Shown: one piece after another, positions 35,754-45,614 of the stretch
Numbering within the stretch: the first letter of the stretch is position 1
Layout of the letters: each line of letters begins with the position of its first letter
DNA from: Akkermansiaceae bacterium
GTDB taxonomy: Bacteria > Verrucomicrobiota > Verrucomicrobiia > Verrucomicrobiales > Akkermansiaceae
Direction: 5' to 3'
Assembly (NCBI GenBank): GCA_903837825.1
Contig: CAILVZ010000042.1
Span: 1-64,000, forward strand
DNA length: 64,000 nt
The notes under the pieces: model-generated
Seen by the model: only the letters and a program-made list of their open reading frames with translations
Told to the model about the DNA's origin: nothing
Databases searched by the model: none
Made by a program: the position numbers and the translations under genes

Positions 35754-36395
35754 ATGGGATTTGCTGCAGTGTTGTTTGATTTTGACGGGGTGCTGGTCGA
35801 CACCGAGTGGGCGATCTATCAGGCGTGGCGAAATACCTTTGTCGACCATGGTCACGATCTGCCCTTGGAAGTTTATACGCGGTGCATCGGATCCGACTTC
35901 GCCACGTGGTCGCCGAAGACCCACCTTGAGGAACTCTCAGGCCTGAACTTCGATTGGCACGATTTGGACGCACGCCGACAAGAAATCATCATGAGGGATT
36001 TGACTCATGAGAGAACCATGCCAGGAGCGATCGATCTGTTAGACCGCCTCGCGCATGCTGGACGACGCCGAGCGGTGGTCTCGAGTTCGTCTCATCAGTG
36101 GGTGGACGGTTGGTTAGAAAAATTGGAATTTGCTGGGCATTTCGAGACGGTGGTTTGTCGGGGTGATGCACCGCAAATCAAACCAGCCCCGGATTTATAC
36201 ATCGAGGCCGCAAAGCGCTTGGCACTCGAGCCGGCCGAGTGTTTAGTCATCGAGGACTCACTGAACGGCGTCAAGGCCGCGAAAGCTGCAGGAATGAGCG
36301 TGTGGGCGGTGCCGAACCGGGTCACCAGCGGGTTAGACTTTTCCGCTGCTGACCGGATTTTTTCATCGCTGATGGAATGCCTCGCGGAATTCTAA
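35754..36395 (+). CDS. HAD-IA family phosphatase (beta-phosphoglucomutase-like)
   Basis: AVLFDFDGVLVDTEWA...VVSSSSHQWV...CLVIEDSLNGVKAAKAAGM. Confidence 0.9.
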   Translation: MGFAAVLFDFDGVLVDTEWAIYQAWRNTFVDHGHDLPLEVYTRCIGSDFATWSPKTHLEELSGLNFDWHDLDARRQEIIMRDLTHERTMPGAIDLLDRLAHAGRRRAVVSSSSHQWVDGWLEKLEFAGHFETVVCRGDAPQIKPAPDLYIEAAKRLALEPAECLVIEDSLNGVKAAKAAGMSVWAVPNRVTSGLDFSAADRIFSSLMECLAEF

Positions 36396-36421
36396 CAGAC
36401 TAATTTATCTCGCACATCGAT

Positions 36422-36955
36422 TCAATAGCCGACGGGATGGCGCATAAAATGTCCGATGCTTTGGCGGGTTTCGGGTTTCCATCGTGGTCCGGATTCGCCA
36501 CCTGGCCCGCCGGTGTCGAGGCGCAATCCAGCAATGGTCATGAAGACGTGACCATCTCGCATGTAGAGCGTGATCCAATTTCCCTCACCCTTTTTGCCGT
36601 AGCCTAGGTATTGTTTAGACGTGATGCTGCCACGGAGCAGCCCCGCCTCGCGCAAGACGTAGGAAACCGTGCCCGAGCAGTCGTAGCCGCTGTCGGATTT
36701 CTTCGAGTGGCCGCCGCCCCACTTGTAGGGCTTGCCTTGCAAGCGATTGGCCGCACCGATGGCGCGCTTGACGGCTGCGGGCGCTTGTTTGGGCGCATAC
36801 GCGAGACCATTCTTCAACAAGGCCGTGCGGCCGCTTTTGAAGTGATATGAAACTGGTTGCCTCGCCTTGACCTGACTCGAGCAGGACATCATCCCACCCG
36901 AAATCGGCAACAAAACGACCAGCAGCAGGAACCACCTTTTCACGGCATCCAGCAT
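36422..36955 (-). CDS. NlpC/P60-family-like lipoprotein/endopeptidase
   Basis: LQGKPYKWGGGHSKKSDSGYDCSGTVSYVLREAGLL; GHVFMTIAGLRLDTGG. Confidence 0.8.
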   Translation of the reverse strand: MLDAVKRWFLLLVVLLPISGGMMSCSSQVKARQPVSYHFKSGRTALLKNGLAYAPKQAPAAVKRAIGAANRLQGKPYKWGGGHSKKSDSGYDCSGTVSYVLREAGLLRGSITSKQYLGYGKKGEGNWITLYMRDGHVFMTIAGLRLDTGGPGGESGPRWKPETRQSIGHFMRHPVGY

Positions 36956-36979
36956 TCCGAAGCATCCATCGGATGTAAA

Positions 36980-37579
36980 TCAGCGATTTCCGTCTTCCGA
37001 GAGGAATGCGACCACTTGGGCCAATGCACGCGCACGGTGGCTCAATGTGTTTTTGATGGAGTCTCCGAGTTCCGCGAACGTTTGTTCATGACCTAAAGGA
37101 ACGAACAACGGATCGTAACCAAACCCACCATTGCCATTCAGTGAATCCACAATCCGGCCATCGACCGTACCTGAAAAATGCGCCACCTCACTTCCGCCTC
37201 GTGCGAGGACCATCGTGCAACGAAACCGGGCACCGCGCTCGGATCGCCCCGCCATCTCGACGAGTAGCCTGGCGTTGTTTTTTGCATGATTTCCTTCCTC
37301 GCCACCAAAGCTCGACGACCAAACCCCCGGCGCTCCCTCCAACGCATCCACCTCAAGGCCCGAATCGTCGGACAGCACCCAACCATCGATCAAGCGGCTG
37401 ATCCCTTCCGCCTTGAGGCGCGCATTTTCCAAAAACGTCGTGCCGGTCTCCTCGATCTGTGGGAAGGCAGGAAATGCAGACGCATCAACCACCTCGAAGC
37501 GCTTACCGATCATCGCCCGAATCTCGGCGGTTTTGTGGGCGTTGCGGGTGGCGACGATCAGACGTGGCAGTGCTTGCAT
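36980..37579 (-). CDS. rdgB: XTP/dITP diphosphatase (RdgB/HAM1)
   Basis: LIVATRNAHKTAEIRAMIG...VLSDDSGLEVDALEGAPGVWSSSFGGEEG...GFGYDPLFVPLGHEQTFAELG. Confidence 0.97.
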   Translation of the reverse strand: MQALPRLIVATRNAHKTAEIRAMIGKRFEVVDASAFPAFPQIEETGTTFLENARLKAEGISRLIDGWVLSDDSGLEVDALEGAPGVWSSSFGGEEGNHAKNNARLLVEMAGRSERGARFRCTMVLARGGSEVAHFSGTVDGRIVDSLNGNGGFGYDPLFVPLGHEQTFAELGDSIKNTLSHRARALAQVVAFLSEDGNR

Positions 37580-37651
37580 GCGCCCTCGCTAAAGATAATT
37601 TGGTGCCATGGCGATTTTTTTTGAATAATCCGGCGCTTGGCGGCACTATAA

Positions 37652-38116
37652 GTGTGTATGAAAGCAATTACATGGCTCGCTTCCGTGACCGTTAGTGTCG
37701 CGGCCCTCACCGCAACCGCCTTCGCCACCACGCCGGAAGGCTGGACGACCGATCTCGATAAGGCCCTTGAAAAGGCCAAAGCCGAAAAGAAGTCCGTACT
37801 CGTCGAGTTCACCGGATCCGACTGGTGCCCGCCATGCATTGCCATGCGGAAAAATGTATTTTCCAAAAAGGAATTCGTCGATGCGGCCGCGAAAAAATAC
37901 ATCTTGGTCGAACTCGACTTCCCAAAGGGCGATCAAGCCGTGGCCGATAAAAACGAGCCGATGGCGAAGAAATACAACATCGAGGGGTTTCCTACGGTGA
38001 TTTTGATGACCTCTGAAGGCAAGGAGTTCAATCGCTTCTACGCCTCTGAATTCCCGCAGATCGATACGTTCCTTGAACACATCAACAAGGCACTCGAGAA
38101 AAAAGGCCTCGATTGA
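37652..38116 (+). CDS. Thioredoxin-family protein, exported
   Basis: Signal-like N-terminus; VLVEFTGSDWCPPCIAMRKNVFSKKEF; VELDFPKGD. Confidence 0.9.
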   Translation: MCMKAITWLASVTVSVAALTATAFATTPEGWTTDLDKALEKAKAEKKSVLVEFTGSDWCPPCIAMRKNVFSKKEFVDAAAKKYILVELDFPKGDQAVADKNEPMAKKYNIEGFPTVILMTSEGKEFNRFYASEFPQIDTFLEHINKALEKKGLD

Positions 38117-38139
38117 CACCGACTGCATCCACTTCAACA

Positions 38140-38172
38140 CCCCGCCCGGCGCAACGTCGAGGCGGGGTTTTT
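38140..38172 (+). terminator. Intrinsic terminator
   Basis: CCCCGCC...GGCGGGG hairpin followed by TTTTT, just after the thioredoxin stop codon. Confidence 0.8.
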
Positions 38173-40130
38173 CATGCCTCGGGCTCCCAGTAGGCAAGAA
38201 ACGTCGTGGCCGTTATGGGATCGTTGAGGAAAATCCCTGGGCCAGCGCCTAGGTCGGCGATGGCCGCATCGGACATCGCCTGGCGCCGGAGCAATCTCAG
38301 GTAACCCCCACGGCTTCCCGGCACACGCTTCATCCACTCCCATGCGATGCGACCCATCGTGAGACGCACGTTCAACTCCACCACCGGTTTGAGTGCGAGC
38401 GAACCATCGAGCCGCCGATGCACCATCGCATCGACACCCAGTGGACCCACGTAACCGGCAAGCAAGGTCCTGAGCTTAGCAGGAATTTTTTTCTGATAGA
38501 TTTCCATCGCCCGTGCCTCCCGGAAAAGGAAGACGGCCAGATCCGGATCTAACATGGCACCCCACTTGGGGCTCACGCGGATGCCGAGAAATCGGCCGGC
38601 CGCATCATTTTCCATCCGAGTAAGTCCAACGAGTGAAACCTCGCCACTAGGCTTCATTTCGTAGAGTGCTGAGAAATCAAGCACGCGATCTAACCACGGC
38701 TCGACCACGACCGAACCGTGGCTTGTCAGAGTGTTCGCAACCCAGCCGCGGGTTTTCAGCGGGACACTTTCGGCGTTGATTCGCAGATGACCCCGACCCG
38801 CGTATGACATCGGCGCCTTGAGTAGCGCCTGGCTGGTGACCAGACACGCGTCGATCGCTGCGAGCGTGGCTTCGGCGTCGTGAGCAAGGATGCCCGTTTC
38901 TGGCACGGGCCCCAAGGCGTGTTCGAGGCGCAGACCGATTTCCTTGGAAAACCAAGTCGCTGGCAGTGCCTCGCGCCAGGGCTGGTCGATCTGAGGCGAA
39001 ATGTCGTTTGCATAGGGCCGGAGTTGCTCGACGGCATCGGGCGACCAAGCCCACGGCCGGAGCCCACCCAGCTTGCGGCCTGCCGGACTGCCAACGGTTA
39101 GAATTTCAGGCAGCTCGTAGCCTGCACTTTTTAGGCGCGTGAGATGATCGAGCGTGGGCGCTCGCCGCATGAGCACGGCATCGTCACGATGGCAACAACC
39201 TAACAGAAGTGACTCGAGATCGAATTCCAACGCGAGTGCGGTCTTGTCGGGTTGCCATGGTTTGCCGACCATCGCCGCGCGTGCGTGCGACTCCGCATTT
39301 GGGTTGAACCAATGCACCACCGGTGTGCGACCGCGCGAGTGCTGGCAAACTTCGAGGTGGCGGATGAAATCATCGTCCAGTCCTGCGAGTCGGCGGCTGT
39401 CGGCATTGAATGGCGCAAGCCCCTTCGCCCGTGCAGGCGTGAGCGGGAAATGCAGACAACGTCGGTAGCCATCCCAGTCGCTTTCACCACGTTCTTTCCA
39501 ACGGCGAAACCATTTGAGGCCGTGGCCGACATGGCCGATTTCATCAAGATGGATTTTTTCTAACACCGCTGCCGTAGCAGTGTCTCCCACCTGCCGGAAC
39601 AACCCGGCGTAGTGTTTTGAGAAATCCAGATTCGCTTGCTCGAACGTTAGATTGAGACGAGTGACAAAATCCAATGGGGTCTCCATCGGTGCGATGAGCC
39701 GCCAGAAGTGATCGTTTACCGGCAGATCACCAAATGCGATGCCGCACTCACGCATCCGGCGGACATACATCAACGCGTGTGCCTGCTCCTCACGCATCGC
39801 CTCATACACCCCCGCCCGATATTCCTTCGGTGCATCCGGAAATCTCAACAACACCAGCGCCATCAACTCCGCCGCTAACAACTCGTGATTCGCGAGGAAA
39901 TGCAGCATCACCCCGCGCTCCCGATCATCGTCCAGCCGGTGGATCCCAGGGAAATCCACCCGCACTCCATCGCCCCGCACCCGCAACTCTCGCGGCCGCC
40001 CCGGTGCATCCGGCAATGCGATCGCCCGTCCACGCGCCATGTCAGCCGCCTGAAGGGGTCCAAGCCGGAGCTTTTCCTCAAGAATGTCCGCAAACAACAC
40101 CCGCTCCGCGATCTCACGCATCTCCGTCAC
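38172..40130 (-). CDS. DUF455 ferritin-like (di-iron type) domain fused to an ATP-grasp-like ligase domain
   Basis: N-terminal NHELLAAELMAL, REEQAH, FEQANLDF, HLDEIGH four-helix ligand pattern; C-terminal SYAGRGHLRIN..., VVEPWLDRVLDFSALYEM, GPLGVDAMVHR...KPVVELNVRLTMG typical of ATP-grasp. Confidence 0.75.
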   Translation of the reverse strand: MTEMREIAERVLFADILEEKLRLGPLQAADMARGRAIALPDAPGRPRELRVRGDGVRVDFPGIHRLDDDRERGVMLHFLANHELLAAELMALVLLRFPDAPKEYRAGVYEAMREEQAHALMYVRRMRECGIAFGDLPVNDHFWRLIAPMETPLDFVTRLNLTFEQANLDFSKHYAGLFRQVGDTATAAVLEKIHLDEIGHVGHGLKWFRRWKERGESDWDGYRRCLHFPLTPARAKGLAPFNADSRRLAGLDDDFIRHLEVCQHSRGRTPVVHWFNPNAESHARAAMVGKPWQPDKTALALEFDLESLLLGCCHRDDAVLMRRAPTLDHLTRLKSAGYELPEILTVGSPAGRKLGGLRPWAWSPDAVEQLRPYANDISPQIDQPWREALPATWFSKEIGLRLEHALGPVPETGILAHDAEATLAAIDACLVTSQALLKAPMSYAGRGHLRINAESVPLKTRGWVANTLTSHGSVVVEPWLDRVLDFSALYEMKPSGEVSLVGLTRMENDAAGRFLGIRVSPKWGAMLDPDLAVFLFREARAMEIYQKKIPAKLRTLLAGYVGPLGVDAMVHRRLDGSLALKPVVELNVRLTMGRIAWEWMKRVPGSRGGYLRLLRRQAMSDAAIADLGAGPGIFLNDPITATTFLAYWEPEA

Positions 40131-40337
40131 GCCGACAGCATGGCGCGATTCATGGGTTTCGCACGCCCCGATTTTTCAGGAATTCCAACCGCGTGGCCCA
40201 CTCGGTTGGCGACTTCGGACGCGGGGGACACGAAGTCGTCGGAAAATAACGTGATTCACCCGCCCCGCTCGTGGAGCGCTTGAGTTTTGCTTTTCAATCC
40301 GCCCGTTGGGTTGCAGAGTCCGTGGCCCTACACGATC

Positions 40338-42887
40338 ATGTCTGAAGCCCGCAAGCCATTCCCTTTCCACGAATTTGAACCCAAATGGCAAGCCCGTTGG
40401 GACGCTGAAAAAACCTTCCGCACCCCGGGTCCTGGCGATGCTGGGTTCGATGGGACCAAGCCGAAATACTACGTGTTGGACATGTTTCCCTATCCCAGCG
40501 GCGCTGGACTGCATGTCGGACATCCCGAGGGATACACCGCCACCGACATCATTGGGCGCTTCAAGCGGATGACAGGCCACAATGTCTTGCACCCGATGGG
40601 CTATGATTCGTTCGGCCTTCCCGCCGAGCAATACGCGATCAAGACCGGCCAGCACCCGGCGATCACCACCGCTGCCAACATCGAGAACTTTCGCCGTCAG
40701 CTGAAATCGCTCGGTTTTGCTTACGATTGGGATCGTGAGATCGCCACCACCGACCCCGAATACGTGCGTTGGACGCAGTGGATTTTTCTCCAACTCTATG
40801 GATCGTATTTCTGCGAGGAAACGAACCAGGCCAAACCGGTCGCCGAACTCGAAGCCAAAGGCTGGACCCGCGATCAGATCGACGAGGTCCGCCTCGCCTT
40901 CGTGGCAAACACGCCCGTCTGGTGGTCGCCCGATCTCGGAACAGTTCTTGCGAACGAGGAAGTCGAAGAGTGGAAATCCAAAGGCCACACGGTCGAGCGC
41001 CGCCCACTGCGCCAATGGATGCTCCGGATCACCAAGTATTCTCAACGCCTCATCGAGGAGCTCGACACCCTCGACTGGCCAGATGGCATCAAGATGCTGC
41101 AAAAAAATTGGATCGGCCGCAGCGAGGGCGCTGAGGTCGATTTCACGATCGGTGGAAAATCCGTCACGGTCTTCACGACCCGCCCCGACACGCTTTTTGG
41201 TGCCACCTACATGGTCCTCGCGCCGGAACATCCGTTTGTTCCCGAAATCACTACCGATGATTTCAAGCCAAGCGTCGAGGCCTATCAGAAAGCCTGTGCC
41301 TCCAAATCCGACATGGATCGCGGCGATCTCAACAAAGACAAATCCGGCGTCTTCACTGGGGCGTTTGCGACGAATCCAGTGAGCGGCGAGCAGATCCCCG
41401 TGTGGATCGCAGACTACGTGATGATGGGCTACGGAACCGGCGCGATCATGGCCGTCCCAGCCCATGACGAACGGGACCATGAGTTCGCCCAGCGGTTTAA
41501 CTTGCCGATTCGGCAGGTCGTCCAACCGTCCGACGACTCGGACTGGCAAGGCTACACCGCCTACGGCACCGCCATTCACTCGGGATTTCTCGATGGCCTT
41601 CCAACCGCCGATGCGAAGGCGAAGATGATCGAGTGGTTAGAATCTAATGGAAAAGGCAAACGTCGCATTCAGTTCAAGCTCCGCGACTGGTTGTTTTCCC
41701 GTCAACGGTATTGGGGTGAGCCATTCCCGATCATCTGGAAGGACGGGCGCCACTACGCGATTTCGGAGAGCGAGCTTCCGCTCCTAGCGCCACCGCTGGA
41801 AGACTACAAACCCAGTGGTTCGCCCGAACCGATTCTCACCAAAGCCACCGCATGGGTCGAGTTGCCCGACGGCAGCATCCGCGAAACCAACACGATGCCG
41901 CAATGGGCGGGTTCTTGCTGGTACTACCTCCGCTACTGCGATCCTCGTAACAACAACCGCTTCATCTCGCACGAGGCAGAAGCCTATTGGTCAGATGAGA
42001 AACCCGGAATGGTCGACCTCTATGTCGGCGGCACGGAGCATGCCGTGCTCCACCTCCTATACGCCCGCTTCTGGCACAAGGTCTTGTTTGACCTCGGCCA
42101 TGTCCGCACGCCCGAGCCATTTCAAAAACTCGTCAATCAAGGCCTGATCCTCGGCGAAGATGGACAGAAAATGTCGAAATCGCGCGGTAACGTGGTGAAC
42201 CCAGACGATGTCGTCCAAGAATACGGCGCGGATGCCTTGCGACTCTACGAAATGTTCATGGGGCCACTCGAACAAGTGAAACCATGGCAAATGAAGGGCG
42301 TCGAGGGCGTTTCACGATTCCTAGCCCGTGTTTGGCGCGTCGCCTTCGAAGAACAGGACGGCGAATTCAAGGTTTCCCCGAAAATCCAAGATGTCCCGTG
42401 CACCGACAAGGAATTGCTTCGCGTGGTCCACGAGACCATCAAGAAGGTGGGCGAGGACATCGAGAAACTCAGCTTCAACACCGCCATCTCGCAGATGATG
42501 ATCTGCACCAATGCCTTCACCCAAGCCGAGGTGGTCCCGCTGCAAGAGTTCATCACCCTCCTCACCGTTCTCAATCCGTTCGCGCCGCATCTCTCGGAGG
42601 AAATCAACGCGCGGATCTCAGCGGTGTTCGGAAGCGCTCAGTCCCTTCTATCAGAAATGAAGTGGCCAGCTTATGATCCTGAGGCACTCGTCCGCAATGA
42701 GGTGGAACTCGTCATTCAGGTGAATGGCAAGCTCCGCGACCGCTTGATGATCTCAAAGGACGCCGACGAAGAAGCAGCCAAAGCCATGGCCTTTGGCAGT
42801 GCCAAGGTGAACGAACACCTCGAAGGCAAGACGATCCGCAAGATCATCTTCATTCCGGGCAAGATCTTCAACATCGTCGCGAATTGA
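40338..42887 (+). CDS. leuS: Leucyl-tRNA synthetase
   Basis: [55 protein letters not shown]. Confidence 0.98.
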   Translation: MSEARKPFPFHEFEPKWQARWDAEKTFRTPGPGDAGFDGTKPKYYVLDMFPYPSGAGLHVGHPEGYTATDIIGRFKRMTGHNVLHPMGYDSFGLPAEQYAIKTGQHPAITTAANIENFRRQLKSLGFAYDWDREIATTDPEYVRWTQWIFLQLYGSYFCEETNQAKPVAELEAKGWTRDQIDEVRLAFVANTPVWWSPDLGTVLANEEVEEWKSKGHTVERRPLRQWMLRITKYSQRLIEELDTLDWPDGIKMLQKNWIGRSEGAEVDFTIGGKSVTVFTTRPDTLFGATYMVLAPEHPFVPEITTDDFKPSVEAYQKACASKSDMDRGDLNKDKSGVFTGAFATNPVSGEQIPVWIADYVMMGYGTGAIMAVPAHDERDHEFAQRFNLPIRQVVQPSDDSDWQGYTAYGTAIHSGFLDGLPTADAKAKMIEWLESNGKGKRRIQFKLRDWLFSRQRYWGEPFPIIWKDGRHYAISESELPLLAPPLEDYKPSGSPEPILTKATAWVELPDGSIRETNTMPQWAGSCWYYLRYCDPRNNNRFISHEAEAYWSDEKPGMVDLYVGGTEHAVLHLLYARFWHKVLFDLGHVRTPEPFQKLVNQGLILGEDGQKMSKSRGNVVNPDDVVQEYGADALRLYEMFMGPLEQVKPWQMKGVEGVSRFLARVWRVAFEEQDGEFKVSPKIQDVPCTDKELLRVVHETIKKVGEDIEKLSFNTAISQMMICTNAFTQAEVVPLQEFITLLTVLNPFAPHLSEEINARISAVFGSAQSLLSEMKWPAYDPEALVRNEVELVIQVNGKLRDRLMISKDADEEAAKAMAFGSAKVNEHLEGKTIRKIIFIPGKIFNIVAN

Positions 42888-42915
42888 TGAGCGCTCGGAC
42901 GGACTTCGGAATAAA

Positions 42916-42947
42916 TTCGTTAGATTCTATTAGACTTCGTTAGATTT
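42916..42947. repeat. Direct repeat TTCGTTAGATT x2 (20-bp period)
   Basis: ttcgttagattctattagacttcgttagattttt. Confidence 0.6.
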
Positions 42948-43359
42948 TTCGACCTTCGTCATACTCGAAGTATTCGAGCATCGTCTGGATTTCATCACGC
43001 CCATCGAGGCCGCTTTCTTTTTTGCGGCGGGCGAGGATCTCGCTGACTCCGTCGTTCCAACCGACCTTTTTGAGGTAGAGGTTCCAGATGAAAATGTCGC
43101 CCTCATCGAGCGCACGGCCAGCTTGGAAGCACCATTGCAAGATTTCCTCATCGCTGCCGCCCTCAAGGACCTTGGCCACGAGTTCATCGTATTTCACCCG
43201 GAGGAATCCAGTGCAGCGGCTATCGAATCCAGAGCCAAGGTTATCGCAGAAGTCCTCGCGCAGCGATCCAGCAGCATGGCGGCGGATCTTGTCGAGCATG
43301 CGTGCGAAGTAGATCATGCCAAGGGTTTCCTGATAGGCAGAGATAGGTGGTGTTTTCAT
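42940..43359 (-). CDS. DUF5069 domain protein
   Basis: MKTPPISAYQETLGMIYFARMLDKIRRHAAGSLREDFCDNLGSGFDSRCTGFLRVKYDEL. Confidence 0.8.
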   Translation of the reverse strand: MKTPPISAYQETLGMIYFARMLDKIRRHAAGSLREDFCDNLGSGFDSRCTGFLRVKYDELVAKVLEGGSDEEILQWCFQAGRALDEGDIFIWNLYLKKVGWNDGVSEILARRKKESGLDGRDEIQTMLEYFEYDEGRKI

Positions 43360-44222
43360 GGGTGGTTTGCAGCGTTGGGAAAGTAAATCGCACGGAGGCG
43401 GCGCAGGGTCAAATCCAACTCGGCATCGGTCAGCGGCCGATCCCAAATCAGCAGCCGGGCGATTTCGCCATCGAATGATTCCACCCCAGGGTGCTGGATG
43501 GCATCCCGCTCTTGGCCTACCGCCAGGCGCGATGGATTGGCGGCGGGGTTCACCTTGATTTCCGTGCGGACAAATGGACTCGCAGCGTCAACAAAGAGCT
43601 CTAGCGCCACCGTGCCAGCTCCCGCAGCCATCCGTCCCGCAACCAACCGGAAAACTCCCGCCACAAACACGGGCCCACCCAGCTTCGGATTGTTCTCATC
43701 AAAGCGCCCGAAGGTGACCCCATTGCGAGCACCCCACCAAACGGAGTTGTCGTCATCGAAGCAGGCCCAAAGCCCTTCATAATTTTCGCCGTTCCGGAGA
43801 TTGCCGAAAAACGAATTCACATCCTTCAGGCCGACGCTTTGGGGGTGAGGCGCGACGATGGCGACCCACGTGTTGCCGCTGCCGGTGGTGAGACGATCGA
43901 ACCGATCTCCATCAAGGCAGACCAATTCCTGCTGGCAGAAGACCAATGCGGGCTGGCCGTTGAGCGCGCCGATGTCCTTGCGCAAGGTCGGCCGCCCCGA
44001 ACCCGCTTGATCACGGCCTTGGTCTCGTTTGATGAAATCCGCAGGGTCCTCCGTGGGTGCCTGACTCCGCCACCTCGCGACTCGGTCGCCATCTTCCAAT
44101 GTCAAACCGCTCTTGGCATCCAAGTCCACGACCAAGCCGGAAACCGGAATGTCGATGCCACCCCCACGACCGATTCCGGCTAGCAGGCCGAAAAGTGCTA
44201 GGTGAAAAATCGAAAATTTCAT
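43356..44222 (-). CDS. Secreted LamG/concanavalin-like protein
   Basis: Signal peptide; GLVVDLDAKSGLTLEDGDRVARWRSQ; GEIARLLIWDRPLTDAELD; 4-nt overlap with DUF5069 start. Confidence 0.7.
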   Translation of the reverse strand: MKFSIFHLALFGLLAGIGRGGGIDIPVSGLVVDLDAKSGLTLEDGDRVARWRSQAPTEDPADFIKRDQGRDQAGSGRPTLRKDIGALNGQPALVFCQQELVCLDGDRFDRLTTGSGNTWVAIVAPHPQSVGLKDVNSFFGNLRNGENYEGLWACFDDDNSVWWGARNGVTFGRFDENNPKLGGPVFVAGVFRLVAGRMAAGAGTVALELFVDAASPFVRTEIKVNPAANPSRLAVGQERDAIQHPGVESFDGEIARLLIWDRPLTDAELDLTLRRLRAIYFPNAANHP

Positions 44223-44300
44223 TCGACCGATGAGTATTCAGAAAACACACAGGAACCGATCGGCCCGGAAATCAAGGCGGCTGCCCGTGGGCAGGGTTCA

Positions 44301-44672
44301 TCACGATTTCCAATTCAACGCGCCTTTCTTAAGGGCGTAAATGTAGGCGAAAACCAAGATCCCCGCAAACCCGGCCATGCTGGTGAGGGCGGTCGCCCCT
44401 TCGGTGGCCAAGTCACGGAATTGAACGGCCCATGGATACATGAAAACGACCTCGATGTCGAAAATCACAAACAACATCGCGACCAAATAAAACTTCACCG
44501 AGAACCGAGGGGCGCCCTCACCGATCGGCAACATGCCGCACTCGTAGGCGGTGTCTTTCATCGCAGTCCGCTTCGCCGAACGCCCAAAGACGATGCTCAA
44601 CGAGAGCGTCGAAACAGCAAAACCAAGAGCGATTAAGACTTGGAACAGGACGGGAAGGAAATCTTCTGGCAT
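44301..44672 (-). CDS. nuoA: NADH-quinone oxidoreductase subunit A
   Basis: DTAYECGMLPIGEGAPRFSVKFYLVAMLFVIFDIEVVFMYPWAV. Confidence 0.95.
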   Translation of the reverse strand: MPEDFLPVLFQVLIALGFAVSTLSLSIVFGRSAKRTAMKDTAYECGMLPIGEGAPRFSVKFYLVAMLFVIFDIEVVFMYPWAVQFRDLATEGATALTSMAGFAGILVFAYIYALKKGALNWKS

Positions 44673-44730
44673 AAAATCAGCGTGCTTACGCAGGGGTTGT
44701 AAGGGCGGAGCTGGAAAATGGGTAGAAAAA

Positions 44731-44759
44731 AATCCGCACCATTGCGGGTGCGGATTTTC
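44731..44759. terminator. Hairpin terminator (probably bidirectional)
   Basis: AAATCCGCACC-ATTGC-GGGTGCGGATTTT. Confidence 0.75.
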
Positions 44760-44792
44760 AGAAATGCGACAGGTTGTCAGTCGCGGGGAGCC

Positions 44793-45116
44793 TCAAGCGT
44801 CGTCTTGAGCCGCTGCGTCTTGAGCGGCAGCAAATGCGCTGGATGCTTCATGAACGCGGGAAGTTCCCTTGTATTCCTTGCCGATCTTCTCCACGAGGCC
44901 GCGGGTCACGAGGTTTTGCAGCTTTTCATAGGCACGGAGGCGGAGCATCTCTTCGCCACCACTCACCGCATTGCGAACCTTCAAATTCGCGAAAACTCGC
45001 TCAAATAAGTCATTGAAACCAAAAACCTTCTTCTCGGAAAGGACGGTGCAAAGCTCGTCGGTCACATGATCTGGAAGGCGGCGGGAGAATCGGGTGCGTT
45101 TCGTGGAAATTGCCAT
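44793..45116 (-). CDS. Hypothetical small protein (possible winged-helix-like)
   Basis: MAISTKRTRFSRRLPDHVTDELCTVLSEKKVFGFNDLFERVF...LRAYEKLQNLVTRGLVEKIGKEYKG. Confidence 0.6.
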   Translation of the reverse strand: MAISTKRTRFSRRLPDHVTDELCTVLSEKKVFGFNDLFERVFANLKVRNAVSGGEEMLRLRAYEKLQNLVTRGLVEKIGKEYKGTSRVHEASSAFAAAQDAAAQDDA

Positions 45117-45324
45117 AACGAGATGACTATACACAGCCCCAAGATAAAAGCGAACTAAAAAAATCATCACTGATACCCCAATTTCACCTACGCATCAACA
45201 AATTATTGGCAGATTTTTTAAAAAATTTCCGCAAAATCCCTATCGATGACAGCTTGACAGACTGAAAATTTCGTCCAATCTCACCCCCCCGTCGCGTCGG
45301 TAACGTGGCTGGAACTTGATTCTC

Positions 45325-45594
45325 ATGAAAAAGGACCTTCATCCCAACTACAATCCGGTCGTCTTCGTTGACATGACCACCGGGAAGCGCTTCATCAGCC
45401 GCTCGACCAAGAGCTCCGAAAAAAAGGAAATGATCGATGGCGTTGAGCACAGCTTGATCTCGATCGGTATCACCTCAGACTCGCATCCGTTCTTCACTGG
45501 ACTTGCTCAGTTTGTGGACACCGAAGGCCGGATCGACAAATTCCAAAAGCGTTTCGGTGCCGTGCGCCGCGTGGGCAAGCCAAAGCTCGACTGA
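45325..45594 (+). CDS. rpmE2: 50S ribosomal protein L31 type B
   Basis: MKKDLHPNYNPVVFVDMTTGKRFISRSTKSS...; no zinc-binding cysteines. Confidence 0.95.
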   Translation: MKKDLHPNYNPVVFVDMTTGKRFISRSTKSSEKKEMIDGVEHSLISIGITSDSHPFFTGLAQFVDTEGRIDKFQKRFGAVRRVGKPKLD

Positions 45595-45614
45595 GCCGGC
45601 CAGCCCGTTGGGAA

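Noticed and set aside
40176-41579. 467-aa minus-strand ORF antisense to leuS
   Set aside because: Lies entirely over the strongly supported leuS and its upstream region; no recognisable domain; typical GC-rich antisense open frame.
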